Source: an uncultured Granulosicoccaceae bacterium | Lineage (GTDB): Bacteria; Pseudomonadota; Gammaproteobacteria; Granulosicoccales; Granulosicoccaceae | Assembly (NCBI GenBank): GCA_938005265.1 | Contig: CALLOA010000120.1 | Coordinates: 1 to 55,687, forward strand | Reading direction: 5' to 3' | DNA length: 55,687 nt | In this document: positions 11,839 through 20,821 of the stretch, piece after piece | How the letters are laid out: each line of letters opens with the position of its first letter | Numbering within the stretch: position 1 is the stretch's first letter | The notes under the pieces: model-generated | Database searches by the model: none | What the model saw: only the letters and a program-made list of their open reading frames with translations | Told to the model about the DNA's origin: nothing | Made by a program: the position numbers and the translations under genes

Positions 11839-13323
11839 TTACACCGCTACCGTTTTAAGCGGGTTGAGTATGTTTTCGGGATCACAGGCCAGCTTGATGG
11901 CCTGCATCATGGCTAACGCTTCATCGCCATGTTCCTTGCGCAGGTACTTGAGCTTTCCAGTGCCAACGCCGTGTTCACCTGTGCAAGTGCCTCCCATTTC
12001 GATCGCACGGTTAACCAGCAAGGCATTGACCCGGTAGACTTCATCAACCTGATCCTGTTGGGTTTGGTCAATACAGAAAATCATGTGGAAATTGCCATCA
12101 CCCGCATGACCGATGATATGGGCATCGAGAAAACTGTCTTCTACCTGTTCACGCACATAGCGAATAATTTCAGCAAGCTGAGATATCGGAACACAGACAT
12201 CGGTTGTAAACCCTTGCTTGCCGGGGTATTTGGCAAGGATTGCCCAGTAAGCATCATGCCGTGCCTGCCACAGTCGGTTACGGTCCTCTTCCTGTCGCGC
12301 CCACTCCAGATCACCACCGCCATTTTCACTCGCTAATTCGGCAAACAGATCAACCTGCTCCTGCACATAATTTTCAGTACCGTGAAATTCTAGAAACAAG
12401 GTGTCGCGAACCGGTTTATCCAGTTGACTGTAGTTGTTGATAGCTTCCATATAGGCTTCATCAACCAGCTCTATACGAGCGATGGGAATGCCAATCTGTA
12501 CAGTCTGGATAACAGTTTGAATAGCACTGTCCAGATCAGGAAATGACACCACCGCCGCCATCATGGCTTCAGGCATGCCATGTAACTTGAGACCCACCTC
12601 AGTGATGACACCCAGAGTGCCTTCCGACCCCACCAGCAGCCGGGTCAAATCGTAACCGGCAGACGATTTCCTGGCACGAGTTCCGGTGCGCACCACCTCG
12701 CCTTTTGCATTGACGAACGTCAAGGACATAACATTATCTTTCATTGTGCCGTAGCGCACTGCATTGGTACCCGAAGCACGGGTGGCCGCCATGCCTCCAA
12801 TGGTCGCATCAGCACCGGGGTCAATCGGAAAAAACAGGCCGGTATCGCGAATATATTCATTTAATTGCTTGCGCGTCACGCCCGCCTGCACCCGACAATC
12901 CATATCCTCGGCATTGACCTGGAGCACATTGTTCATTTGCGACAGATCAATACTGACACCCCCAAGCGGAGCCAGCGTATGACCCTCCAGACTGGTGCCG
13001 ACACCGAATGGAATCACAGGGACCTTGTGCTCATGGCACAAGCTCATAACCGAGGCAACTTCAGCAGTCGAATGCGGATAGCACACACAATCGGGTAATT
13101 CCGGCGGGTGCCACGACTCACCCTTGCCATGCGCCAATCGCACCGACTCGGAGACCGAACAACGATCACCAAACTGGTCTTTCAGGGCTTCAATCACGGC
13201 CGCAATGCTGTTGCTGGCGGGTCTGCTGCGACTTATTGCGCTCTGCAGGACGGCAGCCTGATTGTGTGCGGCTTCCGTTTGCCCGCTTTTGGCGGGCTGA
13301 ATTGTCTGCTTGGCACTGGACAT
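11839..13323 (-). CDS. FAD-binding oxidase, D-lactate dehydrogenase (cytochrome)/GlcD-like
   Basis: This 494-residue flavoprotein has the two-domain VAO/GlcD layout: an FAD-binding PP-loop region (PHSTAEVASVMSL, PFGVGTSLEGHTLAPLGGVS, ATIGGMAATRASGTNAVRYG, LLVGSEGTLGVITEV) and a C-terminal FAD-oxidase domain with GHAGDGNFHMIFCID and TCTGEHGVGTGKLKYL. Family members oxidise 2-hydroxy acids, most often D-lactate, passing electrons to cytochrome c or quinone; the exact substrate cannot be read. The frame is open to 13425, but the ATG at 13323 has GGGGAT upstream and gives the usual N-terminus. It is divergent from the aminotransferase, 120 bases away, which could share control and supply a 2-oxo acid acceptor such as pyruvate. 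Confidence 0.88.
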   Translation of the reverse strand: MSSAKQTIQPAKSGQTEAAHNQAAVLQSAISRSRPASNSIAAVIEALKDQFGDRCSVSESVRLAHGKGESWHPPELPDCVCYPHSTAEVASVMSLCHEHKVPVIPFGVGTSLEGHTLAPLGGVSIDLSQMNNVLQVNAEDMDCRVQAGVTRKQLNEYIRDTGLFFPIDPGADATIGGMAATRASGTNAVRYGTMKDNVMSLTFVNAKGEVVRTGTRARKSSAGYDLTRLLVGSEGTLGVITEVGLKLHGMPEAMMAAVVSFPDLDSAIQTVIQTVQIGIPIARIELVDEAYMEAINNYSQLDKPVRDTLFLEFHGTENYVQEQVDLFAELASENGGGDLEWARQEEDRNRLWQARHDAYWAILAKYPGKQGFTTDVCVPISQLAEIIRYVREQVEDSFLDAHIIGHAGDGNFHMIFCIDQTQQDQVDEVYRVNALLVNRAIEMGGTCTGEHGVGTGKLKYLRKEHGDEALAMMQAIKLACDPENILNPLKTVAV

Positions 13324-13443
13324 CGATTTATCCCCGGAGTAGATTGCGGCTAGAGCCATATTAGCATTGACCCGCACTAGCTTGAACAAAACGCTGGCAA
13401 ACAAGGCTCTGCACCCACTGGCCAACCCCTTTGAGGACCATCC

Positions 13444-14826
13444 ATGGACGCCATAGCTAGCAATTCTGCAGACGAGTCACTTGCAAGCAAGGACCGAAAG
13501 TACTCGCTGCATCCGTACACCAATCTCAATGCCCACGATAAAAACGGGCCGTTTATCATTGAGAAAGGTGACGGCATTTATGTCTGGGATGATCAGGGCA
13601 ACAAGCTGATCGAAGGCATGGCAGGTCTGTGGTGCACCGGTCTCGGCTTCAACCAGCAACGACTGGTCGATGCCGCCACCCGGCAAATGCAGGAGATGCC
13701 TTATACGCATCTATTCAGCCACCGCGCCAATGTGCCAGCGATTGAACTGGCTGAAAAACTCGTCAGAATCGCTCCTGCCCCCATTTCACGCGCCTACTTT
13801 GTCAATTCCGGTTCTGAAGCCGTAGACAGTGCCATCAAAATTGTCTGGTACTACCAAAACGCAATGGGCCGGCCGGAGAAGAAAAAATTTATCGCGCGCC
13901 GACGTGCCTATCACGGCATTACCGTCGCAGCGGGTAGTCTTACCGGTCTACCCTACGTGCAGGATGGTTTCGACCTTCCCCGCATCGACGTTATCCACAC
14001 AGAAACACCACACTTCTATCGCTACGGCAAAAACGGTGAGACCGAGGACGAATTCACCAGTCGTCTCGCGGCACAGCTGGAATCCGACATCATCGAAGCG
14101 GGCCCGGAAACCGTTGCTGCATTTATCGCTGAACCCGTGATGGGTGCTGGCGGTGTGCTGATTCCACCTGCCGGATATTTCGAGAAGGTTCAGGCTGTAC
14201 TTAAAAAGTACGACATCCTGTTTATCGCTGATGAGGTCATTTGCGGGTTTGGTCGTACCGGCAACATGTGGGGCTGCGAAACCTACGATATCAAACCGGA
14301 CATCATGACTGTTGCCAAGCAACTTTCATCTGCTTACCTGCCCATAGGGGCAGTGATGATTAGCGATGAAATTTACCAGGGTCTGGCATCTCTTAGCGAC
14401 AAGCTGGGCATGTTCGGCACAGGCAACACCTACGGTGGCCACCCGGTTTCTGCAGCCGTAGCGCTGGAGACTCTTAAAATATACGAAGAAATGGATATCG
14501 CCAGGGTTGTGCAACAACGCTCCCTGCGATTTGCAGAACGCATGAGTGCTTTGCAGAACCACGCTCTGGTCGGGCAAAGTCGCAATGTCGGATTGATTGG
14601 CGCTATTGAAATCGTCAAAGACAAGCACTCAAAAGAGCAGTTCCCTGTGGCTGACAAAGTCGCCTGGCATATCGCCAATGCAGCACGTGCGCATGGCGTT
14701 ATTCTAAGGCCGACTCCAGGAGACGCGGTGGCATTCTGCCCGCCTATGACCATTGAAGACGAGCAGATAGACGAAATGTTTGATGCCGTACAGGCAGCCC
14801 TGGATGATATTCGCAATCAACTCTGA
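13444..14826 (+). CDS. Class III (omega) aminotransferase
   Basis: The 460-residue protein is a PLP-dependent class III aminotransferase. Landmarks are HPYTNLNAHDKNGPF, FVNSGSEAVDSAIKIVWYYQ (phosphate binding), the Trp-containing GMAGLWCTGLGF, FIAEPVMGAGGV, the PLP-binding Asp in FIADEVICGFGRTG and the Schiff-base Lys in TVAKQLSSAYLPIGAVMI. The subgroup usually moves amino groups from amines or omega-amino acids to pyruvate in the cytosol; substrate is not predictable here (polyamine, taurine-type or beta-alanine-type activities all occur). GAGGA precedes the ATG. It is divergent from the D-lactate dehydrogenase-like gene and is followed by a 16-bp repeat array. Confidence 0.88.
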   Translation: MDAIASNSADESLASKDRKYSLHPYTNLNAHDKNGPFIIEKGDGIYVWDDQGNKLIEGMAGLWCTGLGFNQQRLVDAATRQMQEMPYTHLFSHRANVPAIELAEKLVRIAPAPISRAYFVNSGSEAVDSAIKIVWYYQNAMGRPEKKKFIARRRAYHGITVAAGSLTGLPYVQDGFDLPRIDVIHTETPHFYRYGKNGETEDEFTSRLAAQLESDIIEAGPETVAAFIAEPVMGAGGVLIPPAGYFEKVQAVLKKYDILFIADEVICGFGRTGNMWGCETYDIKPDIMTVAKQLSSAYLPIGAVMISDEIYQGLASLSDKLGMFGTGNTYGGHPVSAAVALETLKIYEEMDIARVVQQRSLRFAERMSALQNHALVGQSRNVGLIGAIEIVKDKHSKEQFPVADKVAWHIANAARAHGVILRPTPGDAVAFCPPMTIEDEQIDEMFDAVQAALDDIRNQL

Positions 14827-14867
14827 TAATTAAACTCGGGGTTGAAAATATCGGATTGGCTAACAAT

Positions 14868-14915
14868 CGTACTGGCCAATCACCGTACTGGCCAATCACC
14901 CAACTGGTTAATCAG
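14868..14915. repeat. 16-bp tandem repeat, two exact and one diverged copy
   Basis: CGTACTGGCCAATCAC occurs at 14868-14883 and 14884-14899; a diverged copy (ccaactggttaatcag) follows at 14900-14915. The array lies between convergent genes and its end touches the ABC ATPase stop codon. Confidence 0.9.
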
Positions 14916-16015
14916 AGTTGTAAAGTCTGGTTCAGACGTTGATAGGCTAACCCGTCATTGTCAAAAAGGTAACAGGAGCTGGCACTCCAGCTTAAATTCA
15001 CCTGGCCGCCGGCCCTCGCCATTTCAATACCGGGGCGTTGCACCACAAAGTTGTCCAGCCCGGCGCACTTTCCGTAGAGGTAGGTAGAACCGCCCAGACG
15101 CTCGGCCACATCAACTTCTATAGGCATTTCGATATCCCCAGCGCTGCCACCCGCATCTTCCGGCCGGATACCCAGCGTGACAGTAGCGCCGGCGCTACTG
15201 CGTGACGCATCTACCGGTATCTCCGCTGTTGCGCCACCGGGTAACTCCACAACCGCACCATCAGCACGACCATCGCGCAACGTCATTTGGATGAAATTCA
15301 TTTTTGGTGAACCGATAAAACCTGCAACGAACATATTATCCGGCTGGTGATACAACTGCAGCGGTGTGCCCACCTGTTCGACATAACCATCCCGCAGCAC
15401 AACGATACGATCCGCCATGGTCATTGCTTCAACCTGGTCGTGCGTAACATAGATCATGGTTGAATCGAGTTGATTATGTAAGCGAGCGATTTGCAATCGC
15501 ATCTCGACCCGTAACTCGGCATCCAGATTGGAAAGTGGTTCATCAAACAGGAATACTTTCGGGTCTCGCACAATGGCTCGCCCGATTGCCACTCGCTGTC
15601 GCTGCCCGCCTGAGAGATTCTTGGGCTTGCGATTCAATAATTCCCCTAATTGCAAAGTGTCTGCCGCGGACTGCACCTTGGTTTTTATAATGTCTTTGTC
15701 GACACCATTCATGCGCAGACCAAAACTCATATTCTCGGCAACTGTCATATGGGGGTACAGGGCATAGCTCTGGAACACCATGGCTATACCACGATCTACC
15801 GCTGCCATATCGGTGACATCACGTTCGCCAATATGAATTGCCCCATCGGATATGTCTTCCAGACCCGCGATCATTCTTAACAAGGTTGACTTGCCGCAAC
15901 CCGACGGCCCAACAAAAACGATGAATTCGCCGGAGCCCAGCTGCAAATCCACACCGTGAATGACTTCCACATCACCGTAACGTTTATAGGCTTTCTTTAA
16001 TTCCACACTCGCCAT
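14912..16015 (-). CDS. Sugar ABC transporter ATP-binding protein (UgpC/MsmK/MalK type)
   Basis: The 367-residue protein is the ATPase of a carbohydrate-uptake (CUT1) transporter. It has Walker A GPSGCGKST (residues 36-44), the signature LSGGQRQRVAIGRA, Walker B VFLFDEPLSNLD, the switch His in VTHDQVEAM, and a C-terminal TOBE/regulatory domain (about 240-360). AGGAG precedes the ATG. It is divergent from the galactoside genes, and no other ATPase accompanies the permeases at 24.7-26.5 kb, so it most likely energises them. MsmK-type ATPases can serve several transporters, so sharing is possible. Confidence 0.93.
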   Translation of the reverse strand: MASVELKKAYKRYGDVEVIHGVDLQLGSGEFIVFVGPSGCGKSTLLRMIAGLEDISDGAIHIGERDVTDMAAVDRGIAMVFQSYALYPHMTVAENMSFGLRMNGVDKDIIKTKVQSAADTLQLGELLNRKPKNLSGGQRQRVAIGRAIVRDPKVFLFDEPLSNLDAELRVEMRLQIARLHNQLDSTMIYVTHDQVEAMTMADRIVVLRDGYVEQVGTPLQLYHQPDNMFVAGFIGSPKMNFIQMTLRDGRADGAVVELPGGATAEIPVDASRSSAGATVTLGIRPEDAGGSAGDIEMPIEVDVAERLGGSTYLYGKCAGLDNFVVQRPGIEMARAGGQVNLSWSASSCYLFDNDGLAYQRLNQTLQL

Positions 16016-16119
16016 AAAAGGTTCTCTCCTGCTGCGTGTTGTCAGGGCTCAGATTGTGGCAAACTTGGCCTTTGGCAATCTCTGCAGATACAGTCGCGAG
16101 TGGAATAACCTGCTCCTGA

Positions 16120-16148
16120 CTGACTGCGCCAACCTGCCTCAGTATAAA
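16120..16148 (+). promoter_or_regulatory. Candidate promoter for the galactoside operon
   Basis: CTGACT (16120-16125) and TATAAA (16143-16148) are 17 bases apart, matching four of six and five of six positions of the sigma-70 consensus. The predicted transcription start (about 16155) is only about two bases from the alpha-galactosidase ATG at 16157, and no Shine-Dalgarno sequence precedes that ATG, so the message could be nearly leaderless. Confidence 0.4.
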
Positions 16149-16156
16149 ATTTTTCG

Positions 16157-18349
16157 ATGCAAGACACTAACATATCTACACAACTGTGGCAGCTTGAAGG
16201 GCACAGTTGCACAGCGATTTTCCTGTCCAGGGACAATAAGGTTCCGTCTCTGGTCTGGCTGGGCTCACGGTTGTCCACACCCGAATCACAAAACAACGAC
16301 GAGCTGGCAAACCTGATCGATGCGCTCACCGATCGACCCTCGTTGCTGGCAAGCCCGGATCACAGCCCGATACTGTCACTGCTGCCGCAATCCGCTACTG
16401 CGACCCTGGCTATGCCGGGCCTGTTGGGCCATGCATCAGGCCGGCACTTCAGCGCCTATTTCGAACTTCAAAACGTACGGCAGTCCAGTAGCGTAACTGC
16501 CGAGCAACTCGAATTCATATTGCTTGACCCGGTAGCACAACTCGAAATCGTATTGCGTGCATCACTGCATCGCGAATCGGGAACGCTAACACTCTCGACA
16601 ACACTCACCAATGCGGGCACGGAGGTCTTTGAGCTGCAATGGCTGGCAAGTGCCACCATTCCACTCAATGCTGTGCAAAATGAGCTGCTCACATTTCACG
16701 GTCGCTGGGGCCTTGAGATGCAGCCCGAACGCAATCAGATTTCGGCTGCACGCATACAGATTGAAAACCATAGCGGGCGCACCAGCCACCAGCATTTTCC
16801 AGCGGCTATTGCCGGTCCTGCAGGATTTGGTGATGGCTCTGGCAACCAGGAAAGCAGTAGCAACCTGCTGGGCATGCAACTGGCCTGGAGTGGTAATCAC
16901 CGGGTGCTTGCCGAGCAACTGTCAGATGGCTACAACTACTTTCAGATTGGCGCTCTGTTGCAACCGGGCGAGATCAGACTTGGCGCAGGCGAATCCTGGA
17001 CTGCACCAGCAGCGCATGTCGTTGCTGCTCGCGATCTCAATCAGCTGTCGCAGTGTTTTCATTGTTTTGCCCGTCGCGAAATTCTCCCGGCATGGTCGCG
17101 AAGCCCAAGACCGGTACACGCCAACAGCTGGGAAGCCTTGTACTTTAACCACAACATCGACCAACTCAAGCAGCTGGTGGATGCCGCTGCCGAAATTGGC
17201 GCTGAGCGGTTCGTGCTGGATGATGGCTGGTTCAGGCACCGGCGCGACGATAGAGCCGGCCTGGGCGATTGGTTTGTTGATGAATCCATATACCCCGATG
17301 GCCTGCATCCGCTGGTTGAACATGTGCGAGGCCATGGCCTGCAGTTCGGCTTATGGTTTGAACCGGAAATGGTTAACCCGGACAGTGATCTGTATCGCCA
17401 ACATCCCGATTGGGCCTTGCAGGTTAACGGCTATGAAACACCGCTGGCGCGTTCACAGCTGGTATTGAACCTTGCAAAAGAAGAAGTGCATCAATACTTG
17501 TACGAGCGAATGGCAGCACTTGTGGAGGAATACCGGATCGACTACATCAAATGGGATATGAACCGGAATCTGGTATTGGCAGGAGACGGTCAAAGCGCAA
17601 TGGCCGCTGAACAGCCTCGCGCCTGCTATCGTTTAATGGAGCAGCTTCAGCAACAATTTCCGGCTCTGGAAATTGAGTCCTGCTCATCAGGTGGCGCAAG
17701 AGCTGATTTGGGTATTCTCGCCCACTGCGGTCGAATCTGGTCGTCGGATAACATTGACCCGGTTGAACGCGCCGGCATCCAGCGCGGCTTCAGCACCTTC
17801 CTGCCAGCTGAAATTCTTGGCGTGCACGTGGGGTCGGAACGCGCTCACCTGACTGGCAGACAAACCGACATTCATTTACGCGCTATAGTCGCATTGCAGG
17901 GGCAGTACGGCTTTGAGCTTGATGCCCGCAAACTAAGCGAGCAAGATCGACGAATACTGCATCACTACACGAGCCTGTATAAAAATAGTAGAGAGTGGCT
18001 AGCCGAAGCAAGTCACTGGCGTTTGCCAACGGTAAACGACAAACTACTGGCTAGCGGCAACGTCAGTAGTTGTCAAGCCTATTCGCTGTGGAATGTTGTC
18101 ATGCTTGCAGCGAATAAACAAAGTCTGCAGGGCGCACTGGTTTTGCAGGGACTTAAAAAAGGCGCCAGCTACCGTATAAAATATGAAGCGCTAAACACTC
18201 AACAGCTGGCAGGCTTTGCAGTCACACTTCCTGCGTGGATGACAACAGAGCTGGTGGTGCCTGCAGAACTTTTGATGCGAATCGGTTTGCAACTACCGGT
18301 ACTGCCTGCACAAAGCGGACTGCTTTTCAGTTGCACTCGCGTCGACTGA
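16157..18349 (+). CDS. GH36 alpha-galactosidase
   Basis: The 730-residue protein is a full-length GH36 alpha-galactosidase: an N-terminal beta-sandwich domain (about 1-320), a catalytic barrel (NSWEALYFNHN, FVLDDGWFRHRR, LGDWFVDESIYPDGLHPL, GLWFEPEMVNPDSDLY) and a C-terminal beta domain. The nucleophile is the Asp of YIKWDMNR and the acid/base is the first Asp of SSDNIDPVER; ESCSSGGARADLG is also diagnostic. No signal peptide is present, so it acts in the cytoplasm on imported alpha-galactosides. It heads the operon with galK (nine bases downstream), galT and the GH42 gene. No ribosome-binding site is visible before the ATG. Confidence 0.95.
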   Translation: MQDTNISTQLWQLEGHSCTAIFLSRDNKVPSLVWLGSRLSTPESQNNDELANLIDALTDRPSLLASPDHSPILSLLPQSATATLAMPGLLGHASGRHFSAYFELQNVRQSSSVTAEQLEFILLDPVAQLEIVLRASLHRESGTLTLSTTLTNAGTEVFELQWLASATIPLNAVQNELLTFHGRWGLEMQPERNQISAARIQIENHSGRTSHQHFPAAIAGPAGFGDGSGNQESSSNLLGMQLAWSGNHRVLAEQLSDGYNYFQIGALLQPGEIRLGAGESWTAPAAHVVAARDLNQLSQCFHCFARREILPAWSRSPRPVHANSWEALYFNHNIDQLKQLVDAAAEIGAERFVLDDGWFRHRRDDRAGLGDWFVDESIYPDGLHPLVEHVRGHGLQFGLWFEPEMVNPDSDLYRQHPDWALQVNGYETPLARSQLVLNLAKEEVHQYLYERMAALVEEYRIDYIKWDMNRNLVLAGDGQSAMAAEQPRACYRLMEQLQQQFPALEIESCSSGGARADLGILAHCGRIWSSDNIDPVERAGIQRGFSTFLPAEILGVHVGSERAHLTGRQTDIHLRAIVALQGQYGFELDARKLSEQDRRILHHYTSLYKNSREWLAEASHWRLPTVNDKLLASGNVSSCQAYSLWNVVMLAANKQSLQGALVLQGLKKGASYRIKYEALNTQQLAGFAVTLPAWMTTELVVPAELLMRIGLQLPVLPAQSGLLFSCTRVD

Positions 18350-18387
18350 CGCATATTCATGTCATCGACTGACGCGTTTTCACTTAC
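18342..18387. repeat. Imperfect 23-bp duplication at the GH36-galK junction
   Basis: TCGACTGACGC occurs at 18342-18352 and 18365-18375, each followed by a similar tail (atattcatgtca and gttttcacttaca). The left copy holds the alpha-galactosidase stop codon, and the right copy lies within the first codons assigned to galK, which leaves the galK start uncertain. Confidence 0.7.
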
Positions 18388-19660
18388 ATGCCACTGCCCA
18401 GACCCTACACCCGACAATATGAATGACGAATCCAATCCGGATACCGGACGACGCCCACTCGCCAAAGCTACTGCGGAACGTTTCGCCAGCGAATTTCAGG
18501 ACGTCGATCATACTTCGGCGACGCGGGTATTTTATGCTCCCGGGCGCGTTAATCTGATTGGTGACCACACAGACTACAATGGTGGCCTGGTATTCCCCTG
18601 CGCAGTTTCCAGCGGAATCGCATTGGCAATTGCACCACGCAGTGATGGCAAGTACCGTTTCAAGTCTGCCAATTTTGATTATTCACTGGAAATTGAATCA
18701 CTGGAGCAGCTGATACCGATTGCCCGGGAATGGGTCAATTACCCAATGGGGGTAATCAGCGAGCTCAAACAACTGCAGGATGCCAAGCAGAGCTGGCAGG
18801 CATCAGGTTTCGATTGTTTCTTTTCCGGTGACCTACCGGACGGCGCTGGAGTATCGTCTTCTGCAGCAATTGAAGTCGTAACAGCTTTTGCAATAAACGC
18901 ATTTGCCGAACTTAACCTCAGCGCACTGGAATTGGTTAAACTTTGCCAGCGTGCCGAAAACAATTTTGTTGGTGTGCCTTGCGGCATCATGGATCAGTTC
19001 GCTGTCACCATGGCAAAGGCCGAGCAAGCCATAGCGATTGATTGCAACACACTACGCCACGAACACGTTCCTTTAAAACTCGCTGGAGCCTGCTTTATAC
19101 TGGCCAACACTAACCAAAAACGCGATATGGCCGAAGCCGGATATAACGATCGGGTGCGGGAATGCCAACGGGCAATAGAGCTATTACAACCACGTTATAA
19201 AATTAAATCACTTGCCGAACTCGAACCCGACGCCCTGGCAAGCGCCCGTGATTTGTTCCCTGATGATGATATTGCCTTCAAGAGAACAGCACACGTTGTA
19301 ACAGAAAACCAGAGAGTCAAACTGGCAATGGCGGCCTTACAGAGTAACGATATGAAAGCATTTGGCCAACTGATGATCGGCTCCCATCACTCGCTGCGCG
19401 ATCTGTACGAGGTATCAAGTGAACCACTCGAACATCTGGTCAAAGCAGCATTGGACAACCCTGCCACCCTCGGCACACGCCTTACTGGCGCCGGTTTTGG
19501 CGGCTGTACGGTGAGCCTGGTAGAAACAGGCGATGTGGCCGCATGGATTGCCAGCGTGGGCGCCGCTTACGAAGCCAGCTCGGCTCGGCAAGCCGACTTT
19601 TTTGTTTTCAAAGCAGCATCGGGTGTCAGTGAGATCAACCTGGACGAAATGGCAATCTAA
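18359..19660 (+). CDS. galK: Galactokinase
   Basis: This GHMP-family kinase phosphorylates galactose at C1 with ATP, the first Leloir step. The three family motifs are present: YAPGRVNLIGDHTDYNGG, GDLPDGAGVSSSAAIEV (ATP-binding loop) and LTGAGFGGCTVSLVE. From the ATG at 18359 the protein has 433 residues and a long N-terminus of about 58 residues before the first motif; the ATG at 18419 (MNDESNP) would give 413, nearer to the usual length of about 380-400. Neither has a good Shine-Dalgarno sequence, and the first start lies in a duplicated sequence. It sits between the alpha-galactosidase and galT (two bases away). Confidence 0.95.
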   Translation: MSSTDAFSLTCHCPDPTPDNMNDESNPDTGRRPLAKATAERFASEFQDVDHTSATRVFYAPGRVNLIGDHTDYNGGLVFPCAVSSGIALAIAPRSDGKYRFKSANFDYSLEIESLEQLIPIAREWVNYPMGVISELKQLQDAKQSWQASGFDCFFSGDLPDGAGVSSSAAIEVVTAFAINAFAELNLSALELVKLCQRAENNFVGVPCGIMDQFAVTMAKAEQAIAIDCNTLRHEHVPLKLAGACFILANTNQKRDMAEAGYNDRVRECQRAIELLQPRYKIKSLAELEPDALASARDLFPDDDIAFKRTAHVVTENQRVKLAMAALQSNDMKAFGQLMIGSHHSLRDLYEVSSEPLEHLVKAALDNPATLGTRLTGAGFGGCTVSLVETGDVAAWIASVGAAYEASSARQADFFVFKAASGVSEINLDEMAI

Positions 19661-19662
19661 CC

Positions 19663-20802
19663 ATGGCTACAGATATTGAAGATCTATCGGCGAGCTTGCC
19701 AGACAGACAATTTCGCTGGCACCCACTGCTACAGCAATGGGTGATTATTTCTGCAGCAACTTCAAATCGCCCGTGGAGTGGTACTGTTGCAGCTGCACAG
19801 CAGACCGAGGCACCACAACACGACAGCAGCTGCTACCTGTGCCCGGGAGTGACACGCTCAACCGGTATTGAGAACCCGGATTACCATGGCCCCTACGCCT
19901 TCGACAACGATTTTCCTTCGCTCACGGGTGACAGCTGGCAGAGCGCGGAGATATCCATGGCTACAACTGATAACGCCAACGACACGCAATTTGAGGAACT
20001 GCAGCTTTCGATGCCTTCGGCTGGCAAATGTCGGGTGTTGTGCTGGAATCATCGTCACGACCAAACCATCAGCGATCTTTCATCGAATCAAATGCAACAG
20101 GTTGCCGAACTATGGCAAACCGAACACAAACGTCTGAGTGTGTTAAGCCATGTAGCCCAGGTTGTCATGTTTGAAAACAAGGGCGTTGAAACAGGCACAT
20201 CGAATCTACACCCACACGGGCAAATATACGCACTACCGTTTGTCAGTGACAACGCTACAAGAATGCGAAGCGCCCAAGCCGCATTCTATAAAAAATACGA
20301 TTCCGCAGAATTCAATAATGGAAATTCATTGCTACCGCAATTGATTGCACGTGCGGAATATCAGAGCGCACACCCACATAGTCTGCTGATAGAAGAAGGC
20401 CATTATTTTAAAACCATAGTTCCCTACTTCGCACGATTTGCCTATGAAAGCTGGATAGTGCCCAAACACGCTGTGGCTGACCTTGACAACATGAATTCGC
20501 AACAATTGAATGAGCTCGGCAGACTCTACCAAATGCAGTGCCGACGCTATGATCAATTATTTGCGCGAAAGTCTCCCAACATCACTCTGTTTCACAATGC
20601 TCCCTGCGATGATCATGAAGATAACCGGCATTGCTGTTTTTTCCTGGCTATGCAACCACCGTTGCGGGCACCTGACATGCTCAAGTACCTGGCTGGTTTT
20701 GAATCCGGTGCCGGGAATATCGTCAACCCGGTGGTTCCTGAAATTGCCGCTCATCGATTGCGAGCCTGTAGCTCTGCGATAAACACTGATAACCAAAACT
20801 AG
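19663..20802 (+). CDS. galT: Galactose-1-phosphate uridylyltransferase
   Basis: The 379-residue enzyme swaps UMP between UDP-glucose and galactose 1-phosphate. It has the active-site His-Pro-His in NLHPHGQIYALPF, a CYLCPG metal-site motif near residue 63, an N-terminal FRWHPLLQQWVIISAATSNR, and a second HIT-like half (YESWIVPKHAVADL, LFHNAP). It starts two bases after galK and is thus translationally coupled. UDP-glucose 4-epimerase (galE), needed to close the cycle, is not in the window. Confidence 0.95.
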   Translation: MATDIEDLSASLPDRQFRWHPLLQQWVIISAATSNRPWSGTVAAAQQTEAPQHDSSCYLCPGVTRSTGIENPDYHGPYAFDNDFPSLTGDSWQSAEISMATTDNANDTQFEELQLSMPSAGKCRVLCWNHRHDQTISDLSSNQMQQVAELWQTEHKRLSVLSHVAQVVMFENKGVETGTSNLHPHGQIYALPFVSDNATRMRSAQAAFYKKYDSAEFNNGNSLLPQLIARAEYQSAHPHSLLIEEGHYFKTIVPYFARFAYESWIVPKHAVADLDNMNSQQLNELGRLYQMQCRRYDQLFARKSPNITLFHNAPCDDHEDNRHCCFFLAMQPPLRAPDMLKYLAGFESGAGNIVNPVVPEIAAHRLRACSSAINTDNQN

Positions 20803-20821
20803 AAAAGCCAAGGGTAAAAGT

